64,000 nucleotides of DNA, from positions 1 through 64,000 of the forward strand of contig JAAWNT010000005.1 of assembly GCA_022799115.1 (NCBI GenBank). The letters run 5' to 3'. The notes under the pieces are model-generated. The model was not told the DNA's origin. It did not search any database and saw nothing but the letters and a program-made list of their open reading frames with translations. How positions within the stretch are numbered: the stretch's first letter is position 1; each line of letters starts with the position of its first letter. A program made the translations under genes and the position numbers. Shown here one piece after another: positions 27,448-36,420 of the stretch. The DNA is from Clostridiales bacterium (GTDB lineage: Bacteria; Bacillota; Clostridia; Oscillospirales; Acutalibacteraceae).

Positions 27448-28448
27448 AAGGTTCCCCCTCCCCTTTCAAAAGCTTGCTTTTGCAGCAGCCAGCAGGCGCT
27501 TTGGTGTCCCTCGCCCAATTCCGTGTAGGGCGGCATCTCCCGCAGGCACACCTTCATGGCGTGTTCACAGCGGGCGGCAAACGGGCACCCCTTGGGAGGA
27601 TTTAATAAATCCACCGGGGCTCCCTCAATGGGGATAAGCTTTTCCTTGCGGTCATCGGTAAGCTTTGGGATCGAGCGAAGCAATCCCGACGTATAGGGGT
27701 GCTTGGGATGGTAAAAGATGTCGTCGGTTTTTCCGATCTCAACCACCTTGCCCGCGTACATTACGGCGATGCGGTCGCACACGTCCGACACCACCCCAAG
27801 ATCATGCGTAATCAAAATGATTGACATTCCAATCTTTTTCTTTAGCTCCACCATCAGATCCAAAATCTGCGCCTGGATGGTCACATCCAGCGCGGTAGTA
27901 GGCTCGTCGGCAATCAAGAGCTTGGGCTCGCAGGCCAGCGCCATGGCGATCATTACCCGCTGGCGCATGCCGCCGGAAAACTCGTGAGGATATTGCTTTA
28001 GGCGTTTTTCAGGCTCGTTGACTCCCACCAGCCGCAATAGCTCAATTGCTCGTTCCCTGCGCCGTTTTTTATCTTGATCTGTGTGCAATCTCAGCATCTC
28101 CGACAACTGGCTGCCTATGGTATACACCGGATTTAACGAGGTCATTGGGTCCTGAAAGATAATGCCGACCTCTTTCCCCCGCATCTTTTGAAACTCCTTT
28201 TCCTTCATGGTTTCGATCCGGTGACCGTTAAAACGCACCGATCCTCCCACGATCTTGCCAGGTTCGGCCACGATGCCCATCAGGGTGTAGGCGGACACGC
28301 TCTTTCCGCTGCCAGACTCTCCTACGATACCCAGCACCTCTCCCTCCTGCATTTGATAGGTGACGCCGCTGACAGCCTGCACCTCCCCGGCGGGGGTGAA
28401 AAAGGAAACCTTAAGGTCTTTGATCTCTAAAAGTGTTTTTTCGTTCAT
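27444..28448 (-). CDS. oppD: oligopeptide ABC transporter ATPase OppD
   Basis: Second ATPase subunit, 334 residues. Walker A is [16 protein letters not shown], the signature is [15 protein letters not shown], and Walker B is [12 protein letters not shown]. The C-terminal Cys-containing oligopeptide domain shows [12 protein letters not shown]. The frame is open further upstream, but AGGAGG lies six bases before the ATG at 28448, which gives the normal start [15 protein letters not shown] 131-base gap with no visible gene separates it from oppC. Confidence 0.97.
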   Translation of the reverse strand: MNEKTLLEIKDLKVSFFTPAGEVQAVSGVTYQMQEGEVLGIVGESGSGKSVSAYTLMGIVAEPGKIVGGSVRFNGHRIETMKEKEFQKMRGKEVGIIFQDPMTSLNPVYTIGSQLSEMLRLHTDQDKKRRRERAIELLRLVGVNEPEKRLKQYPHEFSGGMRQRVMIAMALACEPKLLIADEPTTALDVTIQAQILDLMVELKKKIGMSIILITHDLGVVSDVCDRIAVMYAGKVVEIGKTDDIFYHPKHPYTSGLLRSIPKLTDDRKEKLIPIEGAPVDLLNPPKGCPFAARCEHAMKVCLREMPPYTELGEGHQSACWLLQKQAFERGGGTL

Positions 28449-28579
28449 AACGATCCTCCTATTCCTGTGGCCAACCTGTCTCGGCAATCCAAGCGCGCGG
28501 CGCACGACTGCTACAAACAGTTTTCCCTCTATTATGTCTGAAGGAGAAAGCGCTTTGGAATTTTCCTTTTTGTCCCTTT

Positions 28580-29635
28580 TTACCTTTTTAGCTTGGGATC
28601 AAACGCATCCCGCAGTCCATCCCCCAGCAGATTAAAAGCCAAAATAATCAGACTGATGGCAATCGCTGGCGCAAACAGCCGGAAGGGATAGGATGAAATG
28701 CCTCCAATGGCGTCCGCCGCCAGAGAACCCAGGCTGGGCATGGGAGCAGATACGCCCAGCCCCAAAAAGCTCAAAAAGGACTCCACAAAAATGGCAGCGG
28801 GGATTTGCAGCCCTGTGGTCACAATCAGGGTACCTAAACAATTGGGCAGAATGTGTTTGCGGATGATTCTTGGGTGTGAGGCGCCCAGCGCCCGAGCTGC
28901 GGTGATGTATTCCTGCTCCTTCAAGGACATTACCTGACCTCTTACGATACGGGCCATGCCCACCCAGTAAAGCAAGCTAAACGTGATAAAAATACTCACA
29001 AGCCCCGGCCCGATCATCGCCAGGCTTTTAAACACGCCTCCCGACTCAAATAAATTGTTCAGCGGCTGCTTAAGGGTCACCTGCAATAAAATAATCACTA
29101 AAATCTCCGGCACCGCATAGATGATATCCACAAATCGCATCATCACCATGTCCACCTTACCGCCGAAATATCCCGAGATGGAACCATACAGAGACCCGAT
29201 CACAAGCACTAAGGCGCTGGCAACCAACCCCACCAGCAACGAGATCCTCGAACCCATCATCACCCGGATTGCCACATCCCGGCCATGGGTGTCGGTGCCT
29301 AAGATGTGGGGAAACACGCTTTCCCCAGCGTCGATTCTCGCCTGCTCGCCGGCAGAATACTGCATGGGCCACAAATCCTCGCTTCCGCGAATTTGCTGGT
29401 CATACCGGTAGGGATAAAAGCAAGGCACGACAAATGCAAAAATCATCACTATTAATATCACGAACAGGGAGGTCATGGCCACCTTATTTTTGCGAAAGCG
29501 CCCGAGCGCATCCTTCCAATACGTGACGCTCTCACGCATGGAGCTGTGCTGCCGCTTTTCATCGGCGTCGGCGGGGAGAAAATCGTTGGCGTTGAGCTGT
29601 AAGCGAAACGGATTTTTTTTCGGATTGGATTCCAT
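28580..29635 (-). CDS. oppC: oligopeptide ABC transporter permease OppC
   Basis: Membrane permease, 351 residues. After a cytoplasmic N-terminal tail there are about six membrane segments, starting near residue 55. The inner-membrane loop with the ATPase-contacting EAA motif reads EYITAARALGASHPRIIRKH. HILGTDTHGRDVAIRVMMGS is the OppC N-domain hallmark. It follows oppB by 16 bases. Confidence 0.96.
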   Translation of the reverse strand: MESNPKKNPFRLQLNANDFLPADADEKRQHSSMRESVTYWKDALGRFRKNKVAMTSLFVILIVMIFAFVVPCFYPYRYDQQIRGSEDLWPMQYSAGEQARIDAGESVFPHILGTDTHGRDVAIRVMMGSRISLLVGLVASALVLVIGSLYGSISGYFGGKVDMVMMRFVDIIYAVPEILVIILLQVTLKQPLNNLFESGGVFKSLAMIGPGLVSIFITFSLLYWVGMARIVRGQVMSLKEQEYITAARALGASHPRIIRKHILPNCLGTLIVTTGLQIPAAIFVESFLSFLGLGVSAPMPSLGSLAADAIGGISSYPFRLFAPAIAISLIILAFNLLGDGLRDAFDPKLKR

Positions 29636-29651
29636 GGTTGTTCCCGCCTTT

Positions 29652-30569
29652 CTATTTGAGTTTGATCCGGGGATCCACCAGCTTATAGCCGATGTCCACC
29701 AGCATATTCATAAGCACCAACAAAGCTGCCAAAAAGATACCGACTCCCATAATCATGGGATAGTCCCGCACGTTGATGGCCTTGATAAATTCTCGTCCCA
29801 ACCCAGGGATATTAAAGATTTTTTCCACAACAAAGCTGCCTGTCAGGGTATAAGCCAGCAGCGGGCCGAGATAGGTGATTACCGGCGCCACCGCGTTGCG
29901 CAGGGCATGCTTAAAGAGGATAAAAAAACGTTTGACCCCCTTGGCCCGGGCGGTGCGGATATAGTCCTGGCTGAGAACGTCCAGCATGCTGGAGCGCATC
30001 AGGCGTGTAATATATGCCATGGGATAAAACGCCAGGGTAAAGGCAGGTAGAATATAATGGGCCGGAGTGGACAGCCCCATGGTGGGCAGAACCCCGCCCA
30101 GCCCGGAGATTAAAAAGGTGGCCACCACAAAACCCGGCACTGCAATTCCCAAAGTGGAAACCACCATTAAAACGCTGTCGGCAGCCTTTCCCCGCTTCAA
30201 AGCCGCGATGCATCCCATGGGAATGCCCAACGCCACAGCCAATAGAATCGATAATCCGCCCAGTCTAGCGGATACTGGAAAGGTATCCGCAATGATATCA
30301 TTGATGGGACGTCCTCTCTGTTTCAGCGAAACCCCCAAATCGCCTTGGGCTAGCTTGCTAAGATAATTTCCATACTGTACGATCACCGGCTGATCCAACC
30401 CATATTTTTCATTAAGCGCGGCCTCCACCGCTGGACTTGGCGCTTTCTCCGCCCGAAACGGCCCGCCCGGCACCAGATTCATCAAAAAAAAGGTGATGGT
30501 GGAGATCAGGAATACTGTCAATATTGCGGACAGTACGCGCTTGATCACATATTTGGTCACAGATGCCAC
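29652..30569 (-). CDS. oppB: oligopeptide ABC transporter permease OppB
   Basis: First gene of the peptide importer unit, 305 residues with about six membrane segments. The EAA loop is DYIRTARAKGVKRFFIL, and the N-terminal YVIKRVLSAILTVFLIS and LGVSLKQRGRPI segments are typical of OppB. The upstream region has a clear promoter with a palindrome over its -35 box. Confidence 0.96.
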   Translation of the reverse strand: MASVTKYVIKRVLSAILTVFLISTITFFLMNLVPGGPFRAEKAPSPAVEAALNEKYGLDQPVIVQYGNYLSKLAQGDLGVSLKQRGRPINDIIADTFPVSARLGGLSILLAVALGIPMGCIAALKRGKAADSVLMVVSTLGIAVPGFVVATFLISGLGGVLPTMGLSTPAHYILPAFTLAFYPMAYITRLMRSSMLDVLSQDYIRTARAKGVKRFFILFKHALRNAVAPVITYLGPLLAYTLTGSFVVEKIFNIPGLGREFIKAINVRDYPMIMGVGIFLAALLVLMNMLVDIGYKLVDPRIKLK

Positions 30570-30738
30570 TCCTTTGCTGTTGTTACGAAAAGGCGTTTAA
30601 AACGTCCAACCGATACGCCGCTTTCCGGCGGTCTTCCTTTGGATGAAATCTACGGCCTCATCCGTTTTCAAGCGGCTATTTCCTAAGCTATCTAAAGCCT
30701 TGGAAGCTGCTTATATGTTGCCTTCATACGTCTGTTGC

Positions 30739-30776
30739 ATTATAACATGCATGCAAGTTCCATTCAACAACTTGCA
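30739..30776 (-). promoter_or_regulatory. opp operon promoter with palindromic operator
   Basis: On the minus strand TTGAAT (30762-30767), 17-base spacer, TATAAT (30739-30744). The arms TGCAAGTT (30752-30759) and AACTTGCA (30769-30776) are perfect inverted copies on either side of the -35 box, so a bound repressor would block the promoter. The stretch 30570-30738 holds no gene. Confidence 0.75.
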
Positions 30777-30814
30777 ATATTTACCTACCCAATCTTTGCA
30801 TTTATTTTCGGGCA

Positions 30815-30854
30815 TAAAAAAAGTAGGATATGTAATTAGTTTCACATATCCTAC
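30815..30854 (-). terminator. terminator of deoD-cdd
   Basis: GTAGGATATGT (30823-30833) and ACATATCCTAC (30844-30854) form an 11-base-pair stem. On the minus strand a run of seven T follows. It lies about 150 bases after the cdd stop codon, and nothing else is seen in that gap. Confidence 0.75.
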
Positions 30855-30999
30855 AAACATTATCCGTTTTTAAGAAGAACACTTTTGCTTTTTATTCAAG
30901 CATGTTCCTCAATTCTCCTATTAAACCTGGATTTGTCCAAAATTCTCCTTAAAAATTCCAAAAATTTCTTTGCCATAAACAGACACGTAAAATCTGGAA

Positions 31000-31434
31000 T
31001 CATCCCTCCAGATTTCCAGGACCAAACCCCAAAGGCAACAGCTGTTTTAAATAATACATTGAATATTCCTCTTCTGATTTTGCAAGAATAATTTTAAAAT
31101 TATTCATATCGCAAAATTCTGCCAGCATTTGTCGGCACACTCCGCAGGGAGGACACAGCTTTTTCACCGGAGTCCTGTCTCCTTCTCCTCCCACGATAGC
31201 GATTGCCGCAAATCGAGTACAGCCGTTTGATACCGCACATCCAATCGCGGTGCGTTCGGCGCATTGGGTCACCGAATAGGCGGCGCATTCCACGTTACAA
31301 CCGGTATAGATTTCTCCCTGCTGAGTCAGCAGGGCGGCTCCCACCTGAAACCGGGAGTAGGGCGCGTAAGCCTGTTCTCTTGCCGCAACCGCCGCCCGAA
31401 TTAAGGCTCGAATCTCTATCTTCCGCTCACTCAC
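31000..31434 (-). CDS. cdd: cytidine deaminase
   Basis: Converts cytidine and deoxycytidine to uridine and deoxyuridine in pyrimidine salvage. The 144-residue protein has the zinc motifs CNVECAAYSVTQCAERTAI (catalytic Glu in CAE) and CPPCGVCRQ. The open frame begins far upstream in the deoD gene. The true start is GTG at 31434, overlapping the deoD stop codon (GTGA), with GGAG about eight bases before it. The gene is coupled to deoD, a nucleoside salvage pair. Confidence 0.96.
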   Translation of the reverse strand: MSERKIEIRALIRAAVAAREQAYAPYSRFQVGAALLTQQGEIYTGCNVECAAYSVTQCAERTAIGCAVSNGCTRFAAIAIVGGEGDRTPVKKLCPPCGVCRQMLAEFCDMNNFKIILAKSEEEYSMYYLKQLLPLGFGPGNLEG

Positions 31435-32138
31435 AAGGCAGTCTCCAAAGCGATCTCCATCATCTGGGTAAAGGTCTTTTCTCTCTCTCCTGCCGTGCAC
31501 TGTTCGCCGGTAAGGGGACAATCGGAGATGGTGCAGATGCACAACGCGTTCTTACCTGTCCGGGCCGCAGTATAATAAAGGGCAGCCGATTCCATTTCCA
31601 CCGCCAACACCCCCATCTTTTTCCAGTCAGCTAAACTGTCGGCGTCATCGTAAAAGTTGTCGGAACACAGCACATTGCCCACATAAGGCGTCACCCCTGC
31701 CCTCCGGGCGGCGGCATGTGCTTTTTGAAGCAGGCTAAAACTTGCGGTAGGAGCAAATATCCCAGGCAGCCGGTATTGGGCTGCAAAATTGGAGTTCGTG
31801 CAGCTTCCCATGGCCAGAACAATGTCCCGCAGATGCAGCTCCGGCCCCACCGCCCCCGCCGAGCCGATCCGAATGATATTTTCCACCTCATAAAAATGAA
31901 ACAGCTCGTATGAGTAAATTCCCATGGAAGGCATTCCCATTCCGCTGGCCATCACGGATACCGGCGTTCCCTTATAAGCCCCGGTATAACCCTGTACCCC
32001 GCGGACATTATTGACCAGCCGGGCGTTATCCAGGAAATTTTTTGCAATAAATTGGGCGCGCAAAGGATCTCCGGGCATCAACACAGTGCTTGCAAAGTCG
32101 CCCTTCCGGGCCTCGTTGTGGGGAGTAGGCACACACAT
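31431..32138 (-). CDS. deoD: purine-nucleoside phosphorylase, DeoD type
   Basis: Phosphorolysis of purine (deoxy)nucleosides to base and sugar phosphate. The 235-residue hexameric-type enzyme shows VLMPGDPLRA (phosphate site), GMGMPSMGIYSYEL, RIGSAGAVGP, MESAALY and the catalytic TISDCP segment. AGGAGG lies a few bases before the ATG. Its stop codon overlaps the cdd start. Confidence 0.96.
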   Translation of the reverse strand: MCVPTPHNEARKGDFASTVLMPGDPLRAQFIAKNFLDNARLVNNVRGVQGYTGAYKGTPVSVMASGMGMPSMGIYSYELFHFYEVENIIRIGSAGAVGPELHLRDIVLAMGSCTNSNFAAQYRLPGIFAPTASFSLLQKAHAAARRAGVTPYVGNVLCSDNFYDDADSLADWKKMGVLAVEMESAALYYTAARTGKNALCICTISDCPLTGEQCTAGEREKTFTQMMEIALETAL

Positions 32139-32168
32139 AATTGGTTCCTCCTTTTATGATTTTAACAT

Positions 32169-33554
32169 TCAATTGTTCTTTGTCGGTTCCAGCGTCTTTT
32201 TGTTTTGGAACAATTTTCGATACATCACCGCAAATACGGTCATTGTGGTGCAAGAAGCCAGGAAATCCGCCACTGGTTCCGCAGCGTAGATTCCCCATAG
32301 TCCAAATCCAAAGGCCCTGGTAAACAGATAAACCAAGGGAATCAACAGAACCACCTTGCGCAGCATAGCCATCAACAGGGAGATCTTGGCTTGTCCCACC
32401 GCTACAAAGGTCTGCTGGCAGGCGATTTGCGCACCCATCATAAAGATAGCCGACATAAATACCCGGATCGCGGGCACGGTAGCCTCCATCATCTCCGGCT
32501 TATTATTAAAAATGGAAATAAACGCCTGGGGAAATACCATCATACTCAGCCACACTGTAGTGGAGATGCCCAGAGAGGCGCACAAAAAGATTTTAAACGC
32601 CCGACGCACACGGTCCATCTTTTGCGCGCCGTAATTGTAGCTGATTACCGGCTGGGTTCCCTGAGCCAGTCCCTGCAAAGGCAGCATAAAAATCTGCATG
32701 GCGCTGGAGATGATCGTCATGGCGCCCACCGCGGTATCCCCTCCATAACGCTGTAAGTTTGAATTAAGCACCACGTTGAGGAGACTCTCAGTGGCCTGCA
32801 TGGTAAACGGGGAAACACCCAGCGCCAGCACCGGCAACAGTACCTTCCATTGAATCCGCAGGTTTTTCCAGCGGATTTTAAGCACCGTCTTTTTTCCAAA
32901 CAAAAAGAACAGCACCCAAACCGCCGATACCGCCTGAGAAATCACCGTGGCCAGCGCGGCTCCCTTCACCCCCAGATTCATGCCGAAGATAAAGAGAGGA
33001 TCCAGCGCAATGTTCAGTACCGCGCCGATCACCACCGTCAACATCCCTGTTTTCGCAAATCCCTGGGTATTGATAAAGCTGTTCATGCCCAGGGAGATCT
33101 GTACAAAAATAGTGCCCGTCAAATAGATGGTAAGGTAGTCCATGGCATATTCTATTGTAAACGCACTGGCGCCGAACATCATGAGCAAGGGCCGCTCAAA
33201 GATTAAAAATATCGCGGTCAGCATTACTGATACGCCGATCAGCGCGGCAAAACAATTGCCCAAAATTTTTTCGGCCCCCCTGGTATTGCCCTCCCCCATT
33301 TTAATCGCGGCCAAAGGTGCGCCTCCCATGCCAATTAAAGCGCTGAAAGCGGCGATCAACATAATGATAGGAAACGTCAATCCCAATCCGGTAAGGGCCA
33401 GATGGCCGTTCTCCGGCATATGACCGATATAAGCCCGGTCCACCATATTGTAAAGGGCATTGATCAACTGCGCGGCGATGGCGGGCAAGGACAGTTTCAA
33501 GATCAGCTTTCCCACGCTGTCCCTTCCCAAATCATTTTTCTGCCTGATTTCCAA
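32169..33554 (-). CDS. MATE family multidrug/metabolite exporter
   Basis: A 461-residue membrane protein with about twelve hydrophobic segments and two MatE repeats, probably an Na+ or H+ driven exporter. Typical parts are the N-terminal LPAIAAQLINALYNMVDRAYIG and, in the second half, LPLQGLAQGTQPVISYNYGA. There is no good ATG. AGGAGG lies seven bases before the TTG at 33554, giving MEIRQKNDLGRDSVGKL, so I use that rather than the longer open frame. It lies upstream of deoD on the same strand by 30 bases, so cotranscription is possible. Substrate unknown. Confidence 0.9.
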   Translation of the reverse strand: MEIRQKNDLGRDSVGKLILKLSLPAIAAQLINALYNMVDRAYIGHMPENGHLALTGLGLTFPIIMLIAAFSALIGMGGAPLAAIKMGEGNTRGAEKILGNCFAALIGVSVMLTAIFLIFERPLLMMFGASAFTIEYAMDYLTIYLTGTIFVQISLGMNSFINTQGFAKTGMLTVVIGAVLNIALDPLFIFGMNLGVKGAALATVISQAVSAVWVLFFLFGKKTVLKIRWKNLRIQWKVLLPVLALGVSPFTMQATESLLNVVLNSNLQRYGGDTAVGAMTIISSAMQIFMLPLQGLAQGTQPVISYNYGAQKMDRVRRAFKIFLCASLGISTTVWLSMMVFPQAFISIFNNKPEMMEATVPAIRVFMSAIFMMGAQIACQQTFVAVGQAKISLLMAMLRKVVLLIPLVYLFTRAFGFGLWGIYAAEPVADFLASCTTMTVFAVMYRKLFQNKKTLEPTKNN

Positions 33555-33741
33555 AAAATTACCTCCTGAACTAGTATCTAAATAAAACAGTATGCGGCCA
33601 TGGGCGTCTGGCTGTTGTCTTGCGCCCTCATTTCTAATCAATCGCCCTTCCTTTCCCGATGAAACGAACCCTCACATTCCGCTCCAAAATCGGTTGGAAG
33701 CCAAATCCCACGGCCAAACAAAGGGCTGTAAGCGTGCGGAT

Positions 33742-34401
33742 TTAATATCCCAGCGCTTCTCCCACCAGAATCACATGGATCCGTCCTTTGATCCGCTGCT
33801 GAGCGGTCACCACGTAGTTGGCGCACACCCGGTCTTTCGAGCGGCAGCCCTCTCCCATCTCATCGGATATACAGTGGCCAGCCTTGGCGCAATAGGTGTC
33901 GCAGCCCAACCGAATGGCGTTGGCAGGGGCGGCAATCCGCTTAACGCGCAGAACCGCCTCCTGGATATTACGCACCAGCTTGTTATATCCGGCCACCACA
34001 ATCACCCGTTTCGGACCAAACATCAAAGCGGCCACCCGGTTGCTGTTGCCGTCTACATTGTATAACTCCCCGTTTTCCGTCACCGCGTTGGCGCTGCACA
34101 AATAAGTGTCCGCCCCAAAAGACCGCAGATAAATCTCCTGCCGCTGTTCTGGGGTGATTCCCGGCGCGGCTCGATCCAAAAAGCGGTATTCCCCGCTTTT
34201 CAACGCCTCCATGACCCCGCATTCCTCCAGGGTCATGGAACCGCCGCAGGCCACCGTATCCCCCGGATTCAGAAGCTGTTTGACCTTCTCCACCGCTTGC
34301 TGCCTGGTGGATACAAAGCAGGCGCTCATTTGATTTTGCTCCAGCTTTTGTATGGTGCGGGTAATCTGCATAGTCAGCACCGCCGATCTGTTTTGATCCA
34401 T
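33742..34401 (-). CDS. LUD domain protein (YkgG/LutC-like)
   Basis: A 219-residue protein of the LUD (DUF162) family, related to LutC of lactate oxidation but standing alone without LutA or LutB. Seen are GDTVACGGSMTLEECGV, GADTYLCSANAVTENGEL, VDGNSNRVAALMFGPK and VAGYNKLV. A Cys-rich C-terminal part has GCDTYCAKAGHC and a further GCRSKDRVC, which could bind a metal or Fe-S cluster. The ATG at 34401 has GGAAGG eight bases upstream; the longer open frame is not supported. Its role here is unknown. Confidence 0.85.
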   Translation of the reverse strand: MDQNRSAVLTMQITRTIQKLEQNQMSACFVSTRQQAVEKVKQLLNPGDTVACGGSMTLEECGVMEALKSGEYRFLDRAAPGITPEQRQEIYLRSFGADTYLCSANAVTENGELYNVDGNSNRVAALMFGPKRVIVVAGYNKLVRNIQEAVLRVKRIAAPANAIRLGCDTYCAKAGHCISDEMGEGCRSKDRVCANYVVTAQQRIKGRIHVILVGEALGY

Positions 34402-34792
34402 AAATAAAACCTTCCTTTTCTGTTCTTTTTTGTAATCTGAAAACCGTTTCCTTCTCCGTCCAATGCAACCAGCGCCAAACAAGGCTCTGGCTGTTCCTCT
34501 TCGGAACTCGTTTGCAATATCAAGAAAGAAAAATTTTGTAACAAAATCAAATCCATGCCCTCGAATCGATGAAATCAGAAAAAAGGGCGGCAATGATGTT
34601 AGAGGTATGAATTTGGAAAACCTGTATAACGCCTGTTTTCCGTGAGACACATCCTTTCTTAAAAAAAACAACAAGAAAGTGCCTCGACACACCCATAAAT
34701 AAACGGGTTTTCCAAAACCGAATAAGAGTAGTATACACCAATTTTTCCCTTTTTCCTAGTCCGCAGCAGGCAAGCCGTTCGCCAAAAAACGG
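34402..34792. other. gene-free stretch between LUD and aminopeptidase genes
   Basis: About 390 AT-rich bases between divergent genes. A short inverted repeat GGAAAAC/GTTTTCC lies near 34616-34642. I see no gene, and the LUD promoter cannot be placed with confidence. Confidence 0.4.
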
Positions 34793-34820
34793 TTGACAGT
34801 CGTAGTATTTGAAGTAAGAT
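34793..34820 (+). promoter_or_regulatory. promoter of the M29 aminopeptidase gene
   Basis: TTGACA (34793-34798), 16-base spacer, TAAGAT (34815-34820). Confidence 0.6.
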
Positions 34821-34968
34821 AGGGGTAACGCTCAACCAATTGGCCATACTAAACGTATTCTTTGGGCCATTCCTTCCGGACCGCAGCAAATCAGAATTCA
34901 CAGCCGCATCAAGCCGCACACGATCCCCGGAGGGATACGACCCATAAAACCGGAAAAGGAGGATTCCA

Positions 34969-36201
34969 ATGAACTTTCAGGAAAAAATCAAACAATACGC
35001 CCGTCTGTCGGTTGCAGTAGGTGTCAATGTGCAAAAGAATCAGGAGGTCTTGGTGCAGTGTCCGGTGGAGTGCGCCTATTTTGCCAGGGCTATTGCCGAA
35101 GCCGCTTTTGAAGCCGGCGCCAAAGACGTCATCGTACATTACAGCGACGACAAACTGCAACGCGTTCGGCTGGAACATGCATCCATAGATACCCTCACCG
35201 ATATTCCTCCATGGAAAGCCCAATCCAACAACTTTTACGCCGACCGGGACAGCGTGTATATCATGATCTCCGCTTCCGACCCCAGTGTCTTTGAGGGGAT
35301 CGATCCCAAAAAACTTTCCGCCCAGGTAAAAGCCACGCGTCAGGCCACCAAACCTACGGTAGACGCCCGTATGTCGGGAAAAATGCGCTGGAACATCTGC
35401 GCGGTTCCCTCGCTGGGATGGGCGCAAACGGTGTTTCCGGACTTAGAACCTGAGCAGGCCATACAACGTCTATGGGACGCCATCTTTACCGCTGTGCGGA
35501 TTGGGGATTCCGATCCCGTAGAGCGCTGGAAACAGCATCAAAAAACGCTGGATGCGCGCACCTCCTATCTCAACCGTATGCAGTTTGACGCTCTGCATTA
35601 CAAAAATTCCCTGGGAACCGACCTTACGGTGGGACTGCCGGATAACCATCGTTGGAAGGGCGGCGGCGACTACGGTCCCGCCGGGGTATTTTTTGTTCCC
35701 AACATGCCCACCGAGGAGGTATTTACTCTGCCTCACAAGGACCGGGTTGACGGCGTTGTATACAGCTCCCTTCCGTTAAATTATAACGGCAATGTCATTG
35801 ACAAGTTCTCCCTCACCTTTAAAAAAGGCATCGTGACCGATTATTCCGCTGAAACGGGATACGAGGTGCTCCAGGCTCTGCTGGATACCGACGACGGCGC
35901 AAAGCAATTGGGCGAAGTCGCCCTGATTCCCTATCATTCTCTGATTTCGGATATGAAGATCCTCTTTTATAACACCCTGTTCGACGAAAACGCCTCCTGC
36001 CACCTGGCAATCGGCGATTCCTACACGGATTGCCTGAAAGATCACAAGCAAATGACCGAACAGCAGATGCGGGACGCAGGCGCCAATCATTCCCTGGTCC
36101 ATGTCGATTTTATGATCGGCACTCCGGATCTCACCATCACCGGGATTTCAAAGGACGGCACACAAACACCGTTGTTCCAAAACGGAAATTGGGCGATTTA
36201 A
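34969..36201 (+). CDS. M29 family aminopeptidase (AmpS/PepS type)
   Basis: A 410-residue metal aminopeptidase of the thermophilic aminopeptidase family. The family's metal and catalytic regions are visible: GDYGPAGVFFVPNMPTEEVF, the segment around SAETGYEVL, ENASCHLAIGDSY and NHSLVHVDFMIG. AAAAGGAGG lies about six bases before the ATG. It stands alone, with its own promoter and terminator. It probably releases N-terminal residues from peptides in the cytoplasm, which would fit with the opp importer nearby, though this link is only inference. Confidence 0.95.
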   Translation: MNFQEKIKQYARLSVAVGVNVQKNQEVLVQCPVECAYFARAIAEAAFEAGAKDVIVHYSDDKLQRVRLEHASIDTLTDIPPWKAQSNNFYADRDSVYIMISASDPSVFEGIDPKKLSAQVKATRQATKPTVDARMSGKMRWNICAVPSLGWAQTVFPDLEPEQAIQRLWDAIFTAVRIGDSDPVERWKQHQKTLDARTSYLNRMQFDALHYKNSLGTDLTVGLPDNHRWKGGGDYGPAGVFFVPNMPTEEVFTLPHKDRVDGVVYSSLPLNYNGNVIDKFSLTFKKGIVTDYSAETGYEVLQALLDTDDGAKQLGEVALIPYHSLISDMKILFYNTLFDENASCHLAIGDSYTDCLKDHKQMTEQQMRDAGANHSLVHVDFMIGTPDLTITGISKDGTQTPLFQNGNWAI

Positions 36202-36233
36202 TCTATTATTTTTAACAATGAAATGATATTTTT

Positions 36234-36263
36234 AAGGCTGAATCAATAGATTCGGCCTTTTTT
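36234..36263 (+). terminator. intrinsic terminator after the aminopeptidase gene
   Basis: AAGGCTGAATC (36234-36244) pairs with GATTCGGCCTT (36249-36259), followed by TTTT. Confidence 0.85.
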
Positions 36264-36335
36264 GTATTGATCTTGCATATTTTTTAAGCTAAAATAAGGA
36301 TAGTTCTGTTGTGCATCCTAAAATCGCAGCTGTTT

Positions 36336-36364
36336 TTGACAAGGCTCTGTTTCGTAAATATTCC
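36336..36364 (+). promoter_or_regulatory. possible promoter of the AraC regulator gene
   Basis: TTGACA (36336-36341), 17-base spacer, TATTCC (36359-36364). The -10 is weak. Confidence 0.4.
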
Positions 36365-36420
36365 GTTTCCCACTCTACTGGCCATGATTTATTTTTAATA
36401 AGATGACAGGAGGTCCGTCG

